Shown one piece after another: positions 26,149 to 39,410 of a stretch of 64,000 nucleotides of DNA. The stretch is taken from positions 51,963,027 to 52,027,026 of the forward strand of contig CM047429.1 of the NCBI GenBank assembly GCA_026168455.1. Direction: 5' to 3'. The stretch's first letter is position 1. Each line of letters begins with the position of its first letter. This DNA comes from Theocolax elegans. Lineage: Eukaryota; Arthropoda; Insecta; Hymenoptera; Cerocephalidae. The notes beneath the pieces were generated by a model. That model had not been told where the DNA came from. It made no database searches and worked only from the letters and a program-made list of their open reading frames with translations. The translations under genes were made by a program, and so were the position numbers.

Positions 26149-27874
26149 GTTTTTGTTTATGTCTGATGTTTTATAAGTTATTCTATATCAACGTAAGTTA
26201 ACGGTACAGTATCTAATAATTTATAAATTTTGTATTTATGATAAATTTACCCGCGCATAAGTGCAAAAGAGCATTCCCTTCCCAATTCCAGAACTTGTTT
26301 TGTGCGCGCAATCTACATTTATGTTAGAAATAACATCCTGCGAGGGATCTAACAACCTTAGATCAAATAATTGATCCTAACTGAGGGCTACATTGCCGCG
26401 AATGATCCTACGTATCTATTAAAGATGCTAATGAATTATTTGTATTTGTAACTTACAAAATGCCACCAAATCATTCACTAAATCTTGCCACTAATTCTCT
26501 TCTGAAAACGTCAGTTATATATATGACACAAATGTACGTGTAATCATTCTTGTACCATTTTGTACTATTTTCGATTCATTATTTTATCGGGATGTCAGAC
26601 CAATTACAGGAATCTGCACCTATCAATCCAAAAAATATATCTAAATATTGACTTAAAAATCTGAAACAATTCATACAGATAGTTTAAAACATAAGAAAGC
26701 ACTTGCGGTTTTCATTTTTTTAAGAAAAAATCATTTGTAAATTATGATTGAGTAAACACTTTTTGGTCGGTAATTATGGATGGTACCATCGTAATAAATT
26801 TATGGATTTAAAAATCTGGAAATATTTAGACATATTATTTAAAACTTGCTTAAGGGGCTGTAGTTCAGGTTTTTCTTTAAACTTATTCATGTGTTTATAA
26901 AAGAAAAGTAAAAAATGACCATTTTCTAACTCCGACATCCCTATTTACAGATTCCTGCATTGCATTTTTCGTAAAATGTAAAAAATGTAAACTTTTAAAA
27001 ATTTTAATTAATAAAATTTTACTTTTTTTAGAGGATGTTTGGTTTTTAAGGTATCGTTTTTTATCTTTTATTTTGAGCTCATGTTTACTCAGTAATACAT
27101 TGGGTAACACAAATAATTTTTTTGTAAACATAAAAACCCCATCAGTATAGTTGTGACGCTCAGAGATTCTAAGTAATTTTTATTTTCGAAATCGAGAATT
27201 ATTGTGCCAATTATTATATTACAAATAACAAATACTTTTTAGAAATTTAACAAAAATTTATATAAAAAAGTACAAAGATACCTTTATATTATTATGTGCA
27301 TAAAAATAAACCAAATTCAGGAACTTACATCTTATCTTAGTGATTTCGACTTCGTACCATCTCTTTAGAGCTCCATTTTGCTTTAGTTATTTTATCTTTT
27401 CCAATGAAAATTCCCATTCATTTTTACTTTCCTTTGTATTAATCCATAATTTTAATGAAAATTTTGGCATTTTGTAACAAATTATTAATTATATTTCCTG
27501 TTTTGATAACTTGGATAAATATAGTAATACCTTAATATTAATGAATTGCCTTCAAAATATTGTTTACTTGTGCATTTCAATATTTTGGAATTGATAGTTA
27601 TTTTATTACGATACATAAGTGCGAAGACGAAGAATCTAACGGTAAACGTCAGTTATTTGCAGTTATTATTAAATGCAAATTGCAAAAAGCTTTTATGTGT
27701 AATTTTATTGACAATTATGTACCAAATATTTATGAGCAAATCCACAGAACCTTTAATTTTGGGGAAGCGGGTAATATAGTAGTAAATAAGCAGACTTAGC
27801 AACATTATAACAACGGTTTCTGGTAGAAAAAGTAATTCGATGAAGGGTCCTTATCATTTTTTTAAAGTTGTTTT
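26149..27874. repeat. tandem duplication L-X, copy 2
   Basis: Second copy of the 1724-bp unit. The differences from copy 1 are mostly single-base length changes in A or T runs plus a few substitutions. Its X part is shared with the next duplication, so the L-X and X-R duplications overlap here. Confidence 0.92.
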
Positions 27875-29224
27875 CATTAGCTTTTTGTTAGAGGCTTCAT
27901 AAAGTTGCATTTTTGCAAATTCGACGATGGAAGTAGTACTCATCTTCTATTTTTTAAGCTTATAGAAATTATAATTCTTCACCAAATGTTACAGAAATTT
28001 TTTTTGACAACCTACACCATCTACCCTATTAAACTAAAGTGTTAGAATAGTGTGCCTTCATGATACAGAAAAATAAAAATCGCAACTCTTGAGGAAGTCA
28101 GTTTTTGTAAATTTAGGAAATTTTAGAATTTTGATATTATACAAAGATAAGTTTTGTTTATAGCTATTGTGACTAATATTGCTTTTTTCGATTTGCAATA
28201 AGGATTCTTATTCTTTTTTGTGCTTAGCTGTGCCTCTTTTTCTTTACTAGCAATTCTACCTTAAACTTTCAAATCTCGGGCCCTAGTCTTCCAAATTTCA
28301 TTTTCGCATGGCACACTCGACATTCACAAAAAAAGCATATAAACTATATCTCTTTATTTTTAGTAGATTATTGAGTCATCTACGTAAAACCTCAATTGAA
28401 TTTTTTGTTAATTTAGATAATACAAGCTGTATAAAAGTATAAAATTTATACCTTTGAACTGAAGTTCAAATTGACTATACGAAATAGGTTATTTCAACAG
28501 AAAAGCTAATAAATACGCACACACACATACACCACATATCATTCACTCAGCCTTACGCAAGTAGTTTGTTTACCATTAAAGAGAAGTATGCGAAAAGAAA
28601 ATTATTTATCATGTAATGAATGTTTCAAATAATTTGCCATGTACTCATTACCAATTGAAACCTTCAAGTTGGAAGATTTATGGAGCAAAAAATGAAATTC
28701 CTGTTACAAGTACTCAAACAAAAAAAACCATTGTTACTAGGAAAAGAAAATTACAGTACTGTAACGGCACTTGAAAACATCCTTTTATATGAAAAATTGT
28801 TGTTAGATATTTCAATTTTTGTTAAATAAGAGTCTTAATTATGTTGTTATGTTCATAAATTATAGAATAAAAAATGTTCTGTTTATTTACGAAGTGATTT
28901 TTTATAATTTACCCTATGATACCCCTCATTAATATTTTAATCGTTAATTTCTTAGATAAGTCTTGAAAAGAAATAGGGGCCCTCATATTTTCCTACTATT
29001 TAACCTCTAAACAAGTAGAAATCTCCATTAAAATCAATGTACCTCCCAAAAAAAAAAAAAAAATTTTCAAATGAAAATCAAAGGTTCCGTGGATTTGCTC
29101 TTATACATGCAGATAATTTGAAGATGATTTTACAGCGATTGATAACAATGAGATATGATGTGTACTTTGTTTTTATTTTAAAGTTTAAATTATTTATTAT
29201 GCCGTAATTCCATCTAAATTGACT
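27457..29224. repeat. tandem duplication X-R, copy 1 (1768 bp)
   Basis: From GAAAATTTTGGCATTTTG to ATCTAAATTGACT, repeated directly at 29225. X is 27457-27874 and R is 27875-29224. R holds a frame that is intact in copy 2 (30392-30604) but shifted here by one extra A in an A-run near 28720. A poly(A) run of about 16 lies at 29048-29063. Confidence 0.93.
27734..29100. mobile_element. candidate terminal-inverted-repeat DNA transposon, about 1.37 kb
   Basis: GAGCAAATCCACAGAACCTT followed by TAATTTT (27734-27760) is the inverted match, with two mismatches, of 29074-29100. Both outer flanks carry TTAT (27730-27733 and 29101-29104), a plausible 4-bp target duplication. The ends lie in X and R, so the element is older than the X-R duplication and its left end alone is also found in the first X copy (about 26010). 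No transposase is recognisable. The only notable frame inside is the 70-residue one in R. Confidence 0.5.
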
Positions 29225-29500
29225 GAAAATTTTGGCATTTTGTAACAAATTATTAATTATATTTCCTGTTTTGATAACTTGGATAATATAGTAATACCTT
29301 AATATTAATGAATTGCCTTCAAAATATTGTTTACTTGTGCATTTCAATATTTTGGAATTGATAGTTATTTTATTACGATACATAAGTGCGAAGACGAAGA
29401 ATCTAACGGTAAACGTCAGTTATTTGCAGTTATTATTAAATGCAAATTGCAAAAAGCTTTTATGTGTAATTTTATTGACAATTATGTACCAAATATTTAT

Positions 29501-30875
29501 GAGCAAATCCACAGAACCTTTAATTTTGGGGAAGCGGGTAATATAGTAGTAAATAAGCAGACTTAGCAACATTATAACAACGGTTTCTGGTAGAAAAAGT
29601 AATTCGATGAAGGGTCCTTATCATTTTTTTAAAGTTGTTTTCATTAGCTTTTTGTTAGAGGCTTCATAAAGTTGCATTTTTGCAAATTCGACGATGGAAG
29701 TAGTACTCATCTTCTATTTTTTAAGCTTATAGAAATTATAATTCTTCACCAAATGTTACAGAAATTTTTTTTGACAACCTACACCATCTACCCTATTAAA
29801 CTAAAAGTGTTAGAATAGTGTGCCTTCATGATACAGAAAAATAAAAATCGCAACTCTTGAGGAAGTCAGTTTTTGTAAATTTAGGAAATTTTAGAATTTT
29901 GATATTATACAAAGATAAGTTTTGTTTATAGCTATTGTGACTAATATTGCTTTTTTCGATTTGCAATAAGGATTCTTATTCTTTTTTGTGCTTAGCTGTG
30001 CCTCTTTTTCTTTACTAGCAATTCTACCTTAAACTTTTCAAATCTCGGGCCCCTAGTCTTCCAAATTTCATTTTCGCATGGCACACTCGACATTCACAAA
30101 AAAAGCATATATAAACTATATCTCTTTACTTTTTAGTAGATTATTGAGTCATCTACGTAAAACCTCAATTGAATTTTTTGTTAATTTAGATAATACAAGC
30201 TGTATAAAAGTATAAAATTTATACCTTTGAACTGAAGTTCAAATTGACTATACGAAATAGGTTATTTCAACAGAAAAGCTAATATAAATACGCACACACA
30301 CATACACACACATATCATTCACTCAGCCTTACGCAAGTAGTTTGTTTACCATTAAAGAGAAGTATGCGAAAAGAAAATTATTTATCATGTAATGAATGTT
30401 TCAAATAATTTGCCATGTACTCATTACCAATTGAAACCTTCAAGTTGGAAGATTTATGGAGCAAAAAATGAAATTCCTGTTACAAGTACTCAAACAAAAA
30501 AACCATTGTTACTAGGAAAAGAAAATTACAGTACTGTAACGGCACTTGAAAACATCCTTTTATATGAAAAATTGTTGTTAGATATTTCAATTTTTGTTAA
30601 ATAAGAGTCTTAATTATGTTGTTATGTTCATAAATTATAGAATAAAAAATGTTCTGTTTATTTACGAAGTGATTTTTTATAATTTACCCTATGATACCCT
30701 CATTAATATTTTAATCGTTAATTTCTTAGATAAGTCTTGAAAAGAAATAGGGGCCCTCATATTTTCCTACTATTTAACCTCTAAACAAGTAGAAATCTCC
30801 ATTAAAATCAATGTACCTCCCAAAAAAAAAAAAAAAATTTTTCAAATGAAAATCAAAGGTTCCGTGGATTTGCTC
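29501..30875. mobile_element. second copy of the candidate TIR element (within X-R copy 2)
   Basis: Same inverted ends and TTAT flanks as 27734-29100, carried along by the tandem duplication rather than by a separate insertion. Confidence 0.5.
30392..30604 (+). other. 70-codon open frame of unknown nature inside R
   Basis: ATG-initiated frame (MNVSNNLPCTHYQLK..., ending LLLDISIFVK). Composition is protein-like, but I recognise no family. The tandem copy at about 28618-28830 has the same sequence with one extra A and is frameshifted. It may be a relic of a transposon or gene exon, or chance in a low-stop stretch. Confidence 0.2.
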
Positions 30876-33800
30876 TTATACATGCAGATAATTTGAAGAT
30901 GATTTTACAGCGATTGATAACAATGAGATATGATGTGTACTTTGTTTTTATTTTAAAGTTTAAATTATTTATTATGCCGTAATTCCATCTAAATTGACTG
31001 AACAATTATAATGTAAACAAAGTTTAATATTATAAACATTTCAAATAGGACTATAACTAAAAAACTATAACTAAATTTGCTCCATATTTCGTTCGACGTG
31101 AAAATTATTTGCAACAAATTGATATCACTCACTATGTGTGGTTTGTGAAGTTTGAGAAAGCCTCATTGACCAAATTATACCACACTTCATAGAGACATAA
31201 ACTTGGAGCTAAGTTTCTCACACACTCGTGGATATTTACGTGATCATGATGATGAATTATTTTTATTGTAGAATCATTAATCTAAACTATTAATTTTTTG
31301 TAAGTTCGTCTTACTTAAATTTTAAATTAATAAAGAGTTAAATATTTATTAAGTTGAACTGATTAAAAATGTTACACTGTTCTATATGTACAAAGAATTT
31401 TTAAATCAAAAAATAGTTATAATATTCGAGCGTACTCCAAATTCTAATTGTAGAATGAACAATAACTAAACGTCATGTATACAAGCTCAACCAAATATGT
31501 GAAATTTTCATTGTGTCATACTGAAACAAATATTTCCTGATAATTGCAACTTTGATTGTTCTGTTAATGCTTAATGAAACATGGTTTACTATAAAGTTAA
31601 AAGTAAACATATTTTCTTCATTTACTAGCGAAGCCACGTATGCACGCATACGTAAAGTATGGGTTAAATAGTTTAACAGTATTATTTTAGGGTCGTTCTT
31701 TCCTATCAAAATTAAATTCTGGTGAGCGTATAAGAGAAACCACTTGATCTGGCGATGCGCAAGTTACTGCAGTTGCCCGCACTCGAAAAATTTAATTTAC
31801 GAAAGAGAAGGAGAAAAAACGAGTCAAGAGCCAAAGCGTAACTGCGTCGAACGTTAAAACCTTTACGAGTTATTTAACGCAAAGCGGATGCAGAAAGGAA
31901 AACGACGCCTGTCGTAAAAATCCGCGTCGTTCTCTGCATAAAATTTGTTTGATGTAACACCGCTGCTCGAAAGAAAATGTTGAAGAGATACGAAACTCTC
32001 TTGTTTGTGGTGAATCTTTCAATTGCTACATTGGACAATTGCAATCGGTTTAAAAGTCATTTTTTATCTCAATACCATATTGTTAGCTATTATTTAAAAT
32101 GAGAGTTAATTTTATTTTATACTATACTTAAAGTACTTATAAGTAAAATTTTACCTATTTTATACTAAACAATAAATGGTATCAATTCTTTTTTTATTTC
32201 TACAATTATAATATATTAGAAATAACAATGAATTTATAAATTAATAATCATCTGTGAAAATGTTACTGTTATCTTCATTGATCCTGCATTTGGATAATTA
32301 AAACATTGTAACAAGTAATGTAAATGTGTAGAAAAAGTAATTAAAATTGTAAGTAAAATAAAAATCTTTGATAGTAGCTAATAAATTACATGAAAATTGT
32401 CTTTTGAATTAAAAACATTTTAGCCAAATTTACTAACGTGTTTACAATACATAAGTACATTTTACTAAACTTCCTGAGTAATTTACAATTATTACTGCAT
32501 TAGTTTCTTAAATTTTGCAGTTGAAATTTTACATCACTTTTTTATATAAAATTAACCTAGTAGAATTAATAACGGATAAACTATATATTCTACCTTATAT
32601 TTTTATTATTTTATGTTGTTAAATATTACTATTATATATGTTATTATGTTATATAACATTAGCATGTATACCATAAATTGCTAAAAATGATCAAGTCGCA
32701 TAAATTATGTAATATCGGTATTTTCTCTAACTGAAATTGAACCGTTGTGATCGCTAATCGTTAAATACCTATATTATTGTCTAAAGCATTTATCAGTTAT
32801 ATTATATACGTATTTATACGTTTGCACACTGCGTCAAAGTTACCGGTTCGACGGTAGTTTAGAATTCTGGTTAAGAATATTAATTACTGTATAATTATAG
32901 TAAAATTTGCAAAGTCCACTCCGGGAAATATTACGTAAGTTCGTAATCAAAAAATTTAGCGAAGAAAATTGAATAAGTTTCTCTTTACTTTCGTTTCGGT
33001 GCATGTTGCGACATAAGTGCGTATAAGTTGTACAACCGTTTCAATTATAATCGCAGGTTCCACGGGTATGCGTGAAAAGCGTGGAAACTCAAACGCGCTT
33101 TGCTACTTGGTCACTTCGGTGGCTGCTTTTAATGGAATTAGTCTATCAAAGTTACTCGCGTCTCTCTCGGGTTGTGTACTAAGGAAGGATGCATATACAC
33201 ACCGAGCACTTTATAACTTGTTAAGTGACGTACGCGCACCCTCGCCCCTTTCACTCTCCCAGACGTTTTCTCCCTCTCGCTTCCATCTTCCATCTTCTTC
33301 AATGTATTTCTTGAAAGGATACATAACTATGAATATTCTTAGTCGTGCACAATGATGTTTTGATAATAAGCTTCTTAATATGTTCATTTGTCATTAAAAA
33401 TTTGTATTATTTAAAAATGTGCGATATCGAATGCGGTAAGTACATCTATTAAATTCGGATTTACAGATTTTATTACACGTTTTAATGTTGTACGTATAGG
33501 AAGGAAGTTGTTGTCCATTACATAAAACTGTTTTTAATGAACGACAGTTAGTGTAACTACTCTATTATATTTATTTTGTTAAGTAAATTTTGTTAGTGCA
33601 ACCGTTTCATTTGTCGGCGCAGAATCGATTACTTGATATTCAAAACGGCAATGGTAAATTAAAATAAGATTTCAAAAAATTCATTAATTATTCTGATGGA
33701 AGATGTTGAAAGGATTTGTTATACAAGCCACTTATCGAGAAAGGTAGCGAATACAAAGCCTTGAATTTCCTCCATCTCTATTTCGATCCTCGTTCGAGTA

Positions 33801-33930
33801 CCAAGCGGGCCGCTTAGTCGACGATTTTCGACCCTTCTTTGCACCCGCTCATCGATACAAGCGTCAAGGGCTCGAGCAACTTGCTAGCCCGGCATAAAAG
33901 AACAATAACGCTGGTTATTGTAACGTTACT

Positions 33931-33942
33931 CGCGCGCGCGCG
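33931..33942. repeat. (CG)6 run, Z-DNA-prone
   Basis: Twelve bases of alternating C and G in otherwise AT-rich DNA. A TA run follows at 33999-34017. Confidence 0.85.
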
Positions 33943-33998
33943 TACCCTATACCGAATGGATTATCTTGCGTGCATGTAGTGCATGTAAATGTCGTACC

Positions 33999-34017
33999 TA
34001 TATATATATATATATAT
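33999..34017. repeat. (TA) microsatellite
   Basis: Short alternating TA run after a GC-richer patch. Confidence 0.8.
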
Positions 34018-37000
34018 CGTTGGGCATCCAAAAGAAAAAGCCTTACTTTTATTATAGTCTCTTTTGTTTTACCCTTTACAAATAATTTTTTCTACGTCAA
34101 AAATATTTCAAACTCTTCGGTTACTAATATTTTATTTATTTGTTGATATTCACCAATGATTTTCTTGGTTATATTTTTCGAATATACATGTGCACGGTGT
34201 ATTTGAGAACTGAAGATGCATGCTTGCAAATAAAATATTCAAATTCTTAAAAAAACGATAACAATCTCTGCAATTGATTTCCTTCGTTGACGTTACTAAG
34301 TAACCTATTCGACTTAAAGGAAATAATAGTTTGTAAACATGAGGAGGAAATCAGTGGTAAGCAAATTCGACAAGCCTTCTGATCTTAAGTAGTCCGAGTC
34401 TGCGCATAGTCGGTCAGTAGCTAGAGGTTAATGGAGCGCGTGAACAATGTCTCTTCCCTTGTCGTCTCGGCTCGTCGCGTCTTTCCTGCCACATGCTTAG
34501 CGACGAAATTTATTCCTGATATTCTAGCCACGTGCGATTACGTTCCCTATAGTTCGAATGTATATACATATAGATTCTTTATTTAACTTACTTAGCTCAA
34601 TGATAATTTAAATATTTTATTTCAAATCTGTAATATAAATTGAATTGAAAGTAACGAAGCATTGCAAATTAAAAAGAATTTTTTTTAATATGAGTAAGGA
34701 TGATAATTAATTCAATTTACAATTATCGTTATCATCTGCAGAAACCAATAAGTTATTTGATTTCTATTTATAGTTCAATCTTTATAGCTTTATGATTTGA
34801 AGTATTTTGAAACAAAATTTTTGACATCGTGCCAAATTGATTATTCGTATTTTCATTTCATCTAAAATCTATTTCTATATCTTTAAATGGCTTAAATTAC
34901 TCAGTTAAATAAAAAAAAAACAATATGTCAGTCGATTTACGATAAACACTAACATTGGTTATTGCTTTTTACAATATCACATGTTACATTGATTAAACTT
35001 TTATTTTCAGTACTAATTCAGTTTGACATTCGTACACACATTTAAATTATCTTAAATTATTTTCCAACTTTAAACCAAATACACCTGCATTAAATAATTT
35101 ATAAAAAAAATTCTGTATTTGATAATATCACCTAAAAGTAATTGTTTCGGAATGCATTGGGTTTACACAGTAAAACCTGTGTATACACATTGTACTTTTC
35201 TGCAAGAGACAAAAATGCAATTGAATCGATTGCGTTGACTCTCATAAAGTTCCGATACAGCCAGTGGAAAACTGTATTTCAATACTTTTTTCGCTAAAAC
35301 ACATATTGGTGGTTGGGCGCATTCGTTATTAAAATTTGCATTTCGCTCTGTGGATTGCAATTGAGAAAAGATTTTCACACGCCTCTTTATTTTGAAACAC
35401 ACAAAACTTCAAAGAAGGAAAATACGAGATATACAGAAGAGATAATTCGTTTGTAAGTTTCATACAACTTTTTTTTCAGAAAAAGTTACAAATAATGTAC
35501 ATGTATAGTTCAATTCAATTTAAAGGAAATATGTATAGGAATTATTAAATTAAAATGTTTATTGATGCGAAACCTTTATTGATGAATTACTTTATTGACA
35601 ATTCGTTAAAATTTACAACGTAACGAGATATTGAATTATTTTTTTTGTTATTAGTATTTACACAGTAATATTTAATATTATTTTTTGTATTATTTTTAAG
35701 AAAAATTTTATTTTAAAATAATTTAAATATATGTATATTTAATTGACATTTATTAGAGCTGTAATATATCGCGCTATTTATGTAATACAAAAATATTTAA
35801 ATAAGTAAAATATAATATTAATAAATACTATTTAAAATAAAATTCTGGCATAATTTTGTTTGGATATAATAGTCGATGATTTCAATGTGTGTATTTTCAA
35901 ATAATTCCGAAACATCGTAAATTTAAAAATAAAAGAAAACGCATGATTTGGTCAACATTTCTCTTTGAATTCGGGAAATAAGAATTTTCCGTTCAAACCT
36001 TTTGGAGCGCGAAGATAGAAAATTGTGGAGCCAAAAATGTATTCAACTATACCAGCCAAGGGACGAGCGTTGAAAGCAGAACGAAAGAAAGAGAAATAAG
36101 TTCGATGCAGTTCAGTGACACATGAACGAAATGACGATTCATGAGTTATACTTCTGTTCTTACCGGTCTTATGAACTGGAGAAAAAGAAAATTATGAAAT
36201 CGGACGAAAAATTAATTGTTAATAAATTGCTTCGCATATCATTTTTTGTATTTTAGGTTATTATTGTTAAAATCTTTTTTTTTCAATTTATAGCTAAGGT
36301 TTCTTACTTTCAAATAATCTTCAAAACATATAGCTGTATGAAATCAGTGAAATATAATCTACTATCTAAAACTAGTATGTTAAACAAGATTACATAAATG
36401 TATATGAATGTAATTGTATTTTTATGATTAAGATTTAAGTAATTTAATGAATTGTGGTATGAAACAAACAGAATTGAATTGTTTATTCGCAAATATATTT
36501 GTCTCTTTTTGAATAAACAAAGTACGTGAATAAAAAACTTCTTAATAACAAAATTTTGATTAATTTATTGTTTAACATGTAAAAACCTGACACTCTATAT
36601 TTAAGTAATAAAATCGGAAGATTTAAAGCGAAGAGTGTAAGACATTAGTTAAGAGTAATATTATCACTGCATATTTTATTGACAAATTTTGTCTACGAAT
36701 TATAATTATAAAGAAGATTTTATTCACGTTCACAGTAGGAGCAATTAAAGAAAGTTTTTACTTCTTCGTTAAAAATATTTTTCTATTACGTTTAAAGTAA
36801 TGATAAGTTTTCATTTGAGGTGATTAAGAATAAAATATAAGAATAATTTATGACATAAAACTTTTCACTACTTCGTCGGAAAAATTACACTGTATATTGA
36901 AGTAAGCGAAAAAAAAATCTCATTTATAGACAATACAACGATTTCAACTTTCGCCACGACCAGAAAACGTCTGAACGAAGAAATTTATCTCCACACCTCT

Positions 37001-37189
37001 AGAAGAAAGAAATTGCATTCGCGGTGCGATTCGCGGGTACAACTAAATTCGACGTCGTAAAATGCGTAGTAGTATTTTTTTTTATTTCGTCTGCACTCAT
37101 TAGCAGTACACAAAGTTTACTTTTGCGGCATAAGTGCGCAACGACTCGCGTGCATAAAATCGTGCTTAAGGATGTCGCTCAGAGGGAAG

Positions 37190-37204
37190 GCGCGCGCGCG
37201 CGCA
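37190..37204. repeat. (GC)n run, Z-DNA-prone
   Basis: About 14 bases of alternating G and C inside a balanced-composition patch (37020-37370). Confidence 0.85.
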
Positions 37205-37596
37205 AAGTACCCACTCGTAAACGGTGCATATACACTTCCTTCATGCACAATGTTACAAAAAGGTACGCGAATGACGGTAAAAGGAAAAAGGAAATACCAA
37301 CCCGAAGAAATAAAGTTCTTGTGCACGAATATTTACTAAAATAAGGTAACTCGAGATCTGGCATAACCCGAAAAAGACCGTCATTTTTATACCAATGACA
37401 CTTTTACGGTTTTTATCTGAAATATTTTACTTATTGCTTTCTTATTCTGATTTTATTTCTGTCTATACTAAAAGATTTGTGGATAAAGCTAAATATTAAA
37501 ACAATTAATGGCTTAACTCACAAAAAGATATTTTATTTGAAAATAATATTCTATTCATTACTTTGAAGATTGAATTTTGTTGTACAGACCGATTAT

Positions 37597-39410
37597 ATAA
37601 CTATTGATTTGATAAATAACTTTTACTTAAGTAATTGGAATATCTATATTCATTATGAATCCACTTTAAGCAAGCAACCTTTTTTACATAATTTGTAACT
37701 AAATTTGAACTGATTTATCACGCTTAAATAATTTTATTAATTATATGCATTTATGATTAAAATCATAAAGCAAATTACAAATGCAAATTGGTTATTTAGT
37801 AATAATGGAAAATAGATGAAGCATTTTATAAAAGCATATATTTATTTCATTCCTAAATTATGCTTTACAATTAATAACTTTATAATCCAAATGGTATTTT
37901 CGCTTGAAATATTTAAATACATTACAATAATACGGTATTATAATTAGTGTTATTTGTTAATTTATTAATATTTACACAACAGAAAAAAATATCAAAAATT
38001 ATCTAATTTTTTTATACTACAAACCTACGTCCATTTATATTTTAACCTATAGAAACATAATAAATAAAATGAAATTTTCAAATAAAATTGTTAAAATTGA
38101 ATTTTATGTGAATAAGAACATTAAAATAGTGAGCAATTTTATTGTTATACGTAATAAAAATGTATTATAGAAAATATGTTTTATCATTGTTTCTTAAATG
38201 GGTCGGGCGTGTATATATGAACTTCTATTGCGCAAATAGAGCAAAAACCTTGGCATTCACGACTGCAAGTGTGGGACGGTGCAAGGCAGAGCTATGAAGA
38301 GACAAAAAAACTGAGTAAGTAAGACGCGAGACAACAACTCTAAATATGAATACGAAAGTAGCTAGCTAGACATAAAATATTGAAGATAGAACAGGAAATT
38401 TATCCTTCGGGAATATGTATGATTTAAAACAGAGACGTTTATTCGCATTGCTATTATTTGTTACGAAAATCTAGAAAACCGGAGTTCATTTAACTTCGAA
38501 GTTGTGTAAAAATTATTGAGAAAAGAGTTGTTAAATAAATTTGGCATTAAGATCAGCGTGTGCGTCTTGACGTTTGACAAAGTTGTATTATACAAAATAT
38601 ATTCTTATACGATTGGTCGATCAAGGCACGGGAGAACGCTTCGGAAGAAGAAAGTGCGAGCAAGCAGCAGGAGCAAAAGGAGCGAACAACACCAGGAAAG
38701 CAAAAGATCCAAGAGCACTTGGAGAAACGGCGTGAACAGAAAGCAGGCGCTTTCCGAAAAAAAAGAGAAGGTAGAAAAGGGGTGGGAAGGGAGGGCGGTC
38801 TATTTCCGGGTGGGCGCACACGTGCCTCGTACATTTCTCGCAGAGTTGACGTGTCGGAAAGGGAGAGAGGAAACGTGGCAATCGCAAGAGCTGCCGGTGA
38901 CACTCGTGAACTCGAGCGCGGATTGCCGTGCGCCGCTTTGTGTGTCATGGTCACTGAATCGCGTCACGAGTATCACCTCCTTAACACGAGGGTCGCGGCA
39001 TATATGCATATACGAGTCACTTCTCGGCGACAAAGGTCCGACCGATTGCGAGTCAGCCTTCACGGCTCGCGGTTCCCCACATATCTCTCTTTACGACTTT
39101 CTTTCTCTCTACCGTTTCGAGTATATTGCTCGACGTAACGCGCTCTACGCAACACCGACTATGAATACACGATATGCTATTTCCTCGGATCGTTGCTTCA
39201 CCAAATATATTTAAATACTTTGTCTCCCGATTCTCTTCTGATATATTATCAAATCGTTTTTAACCTTCGAACTTTACTTGATTTTCTTATGCACATTCTC
39301 TCATATTATTATATTTATAATGTTTTTAAGATGCTAAAATTAAGAAGTACACCGAGAATAAACTGTATAGCAATTACAAAAATATGTAAGCAAAAAAATA
39401 TTGTAAAGAT
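37597..39410. repeat. 1.81-kb tandem duplication, copy 1
   Basis: The sequence beginning ATAACTATTGATTTGATAAA recurs at 39411 with a period of 1814. The first 600 bases are AT-rich; 38200-39210 is a GC-richer, CpG-rich core with long overlapping frames on both strands. The longest plus-strand frame (ending near 39212) is broken in copy 2 by one inserted base in AGCC(TG)TCACGG, and no domain is recognisable. The core is therefore better read as non-coding (regulatory island, or 5' untranslated or promoter material) than as a gene. Confidence 0.93.

Larger units (their letters stand above)
29225..31001. repeat. tandem duplication X-R, copy 2
   Basis: Near-identical second copy of X-R. X here matches X at 27457 more closely than X at 25732, which means that the X-R duplication is later than the L-X one. 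The right junction is at ATTGACTGAA/CAATTAT. Confidence 0.93.
31002..37596. other. intronic DNA without a recognised gene
   Basis: AT-rich with CpG-richer patches at 31780-31960, 32990-33310, 33770-33960, 34360-34560 and 37020-37370. None has a splice-flanked or motif-bearing frame. Short CG and TA runs are listed separately. Confidence 0.5.

Noticed and set aside
25826..29566. Three repeated frames of 75-79 codons starting near 25826, 27546 and 29313
   Set aside because: They recur because segment X is triplicated. Two alternative frames are open, copy 1 is interrupted in one of them, and the right part crosses the proposed transposon end, so I do not call a gene.
38516..39214. 232-codon plus-strand frame in the duplicated CpG-rich core
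   Set aside because: The tandem copy breaks the frame with a one-base difference, overlapping frames on both strands are equally open, and no family is recognisable.
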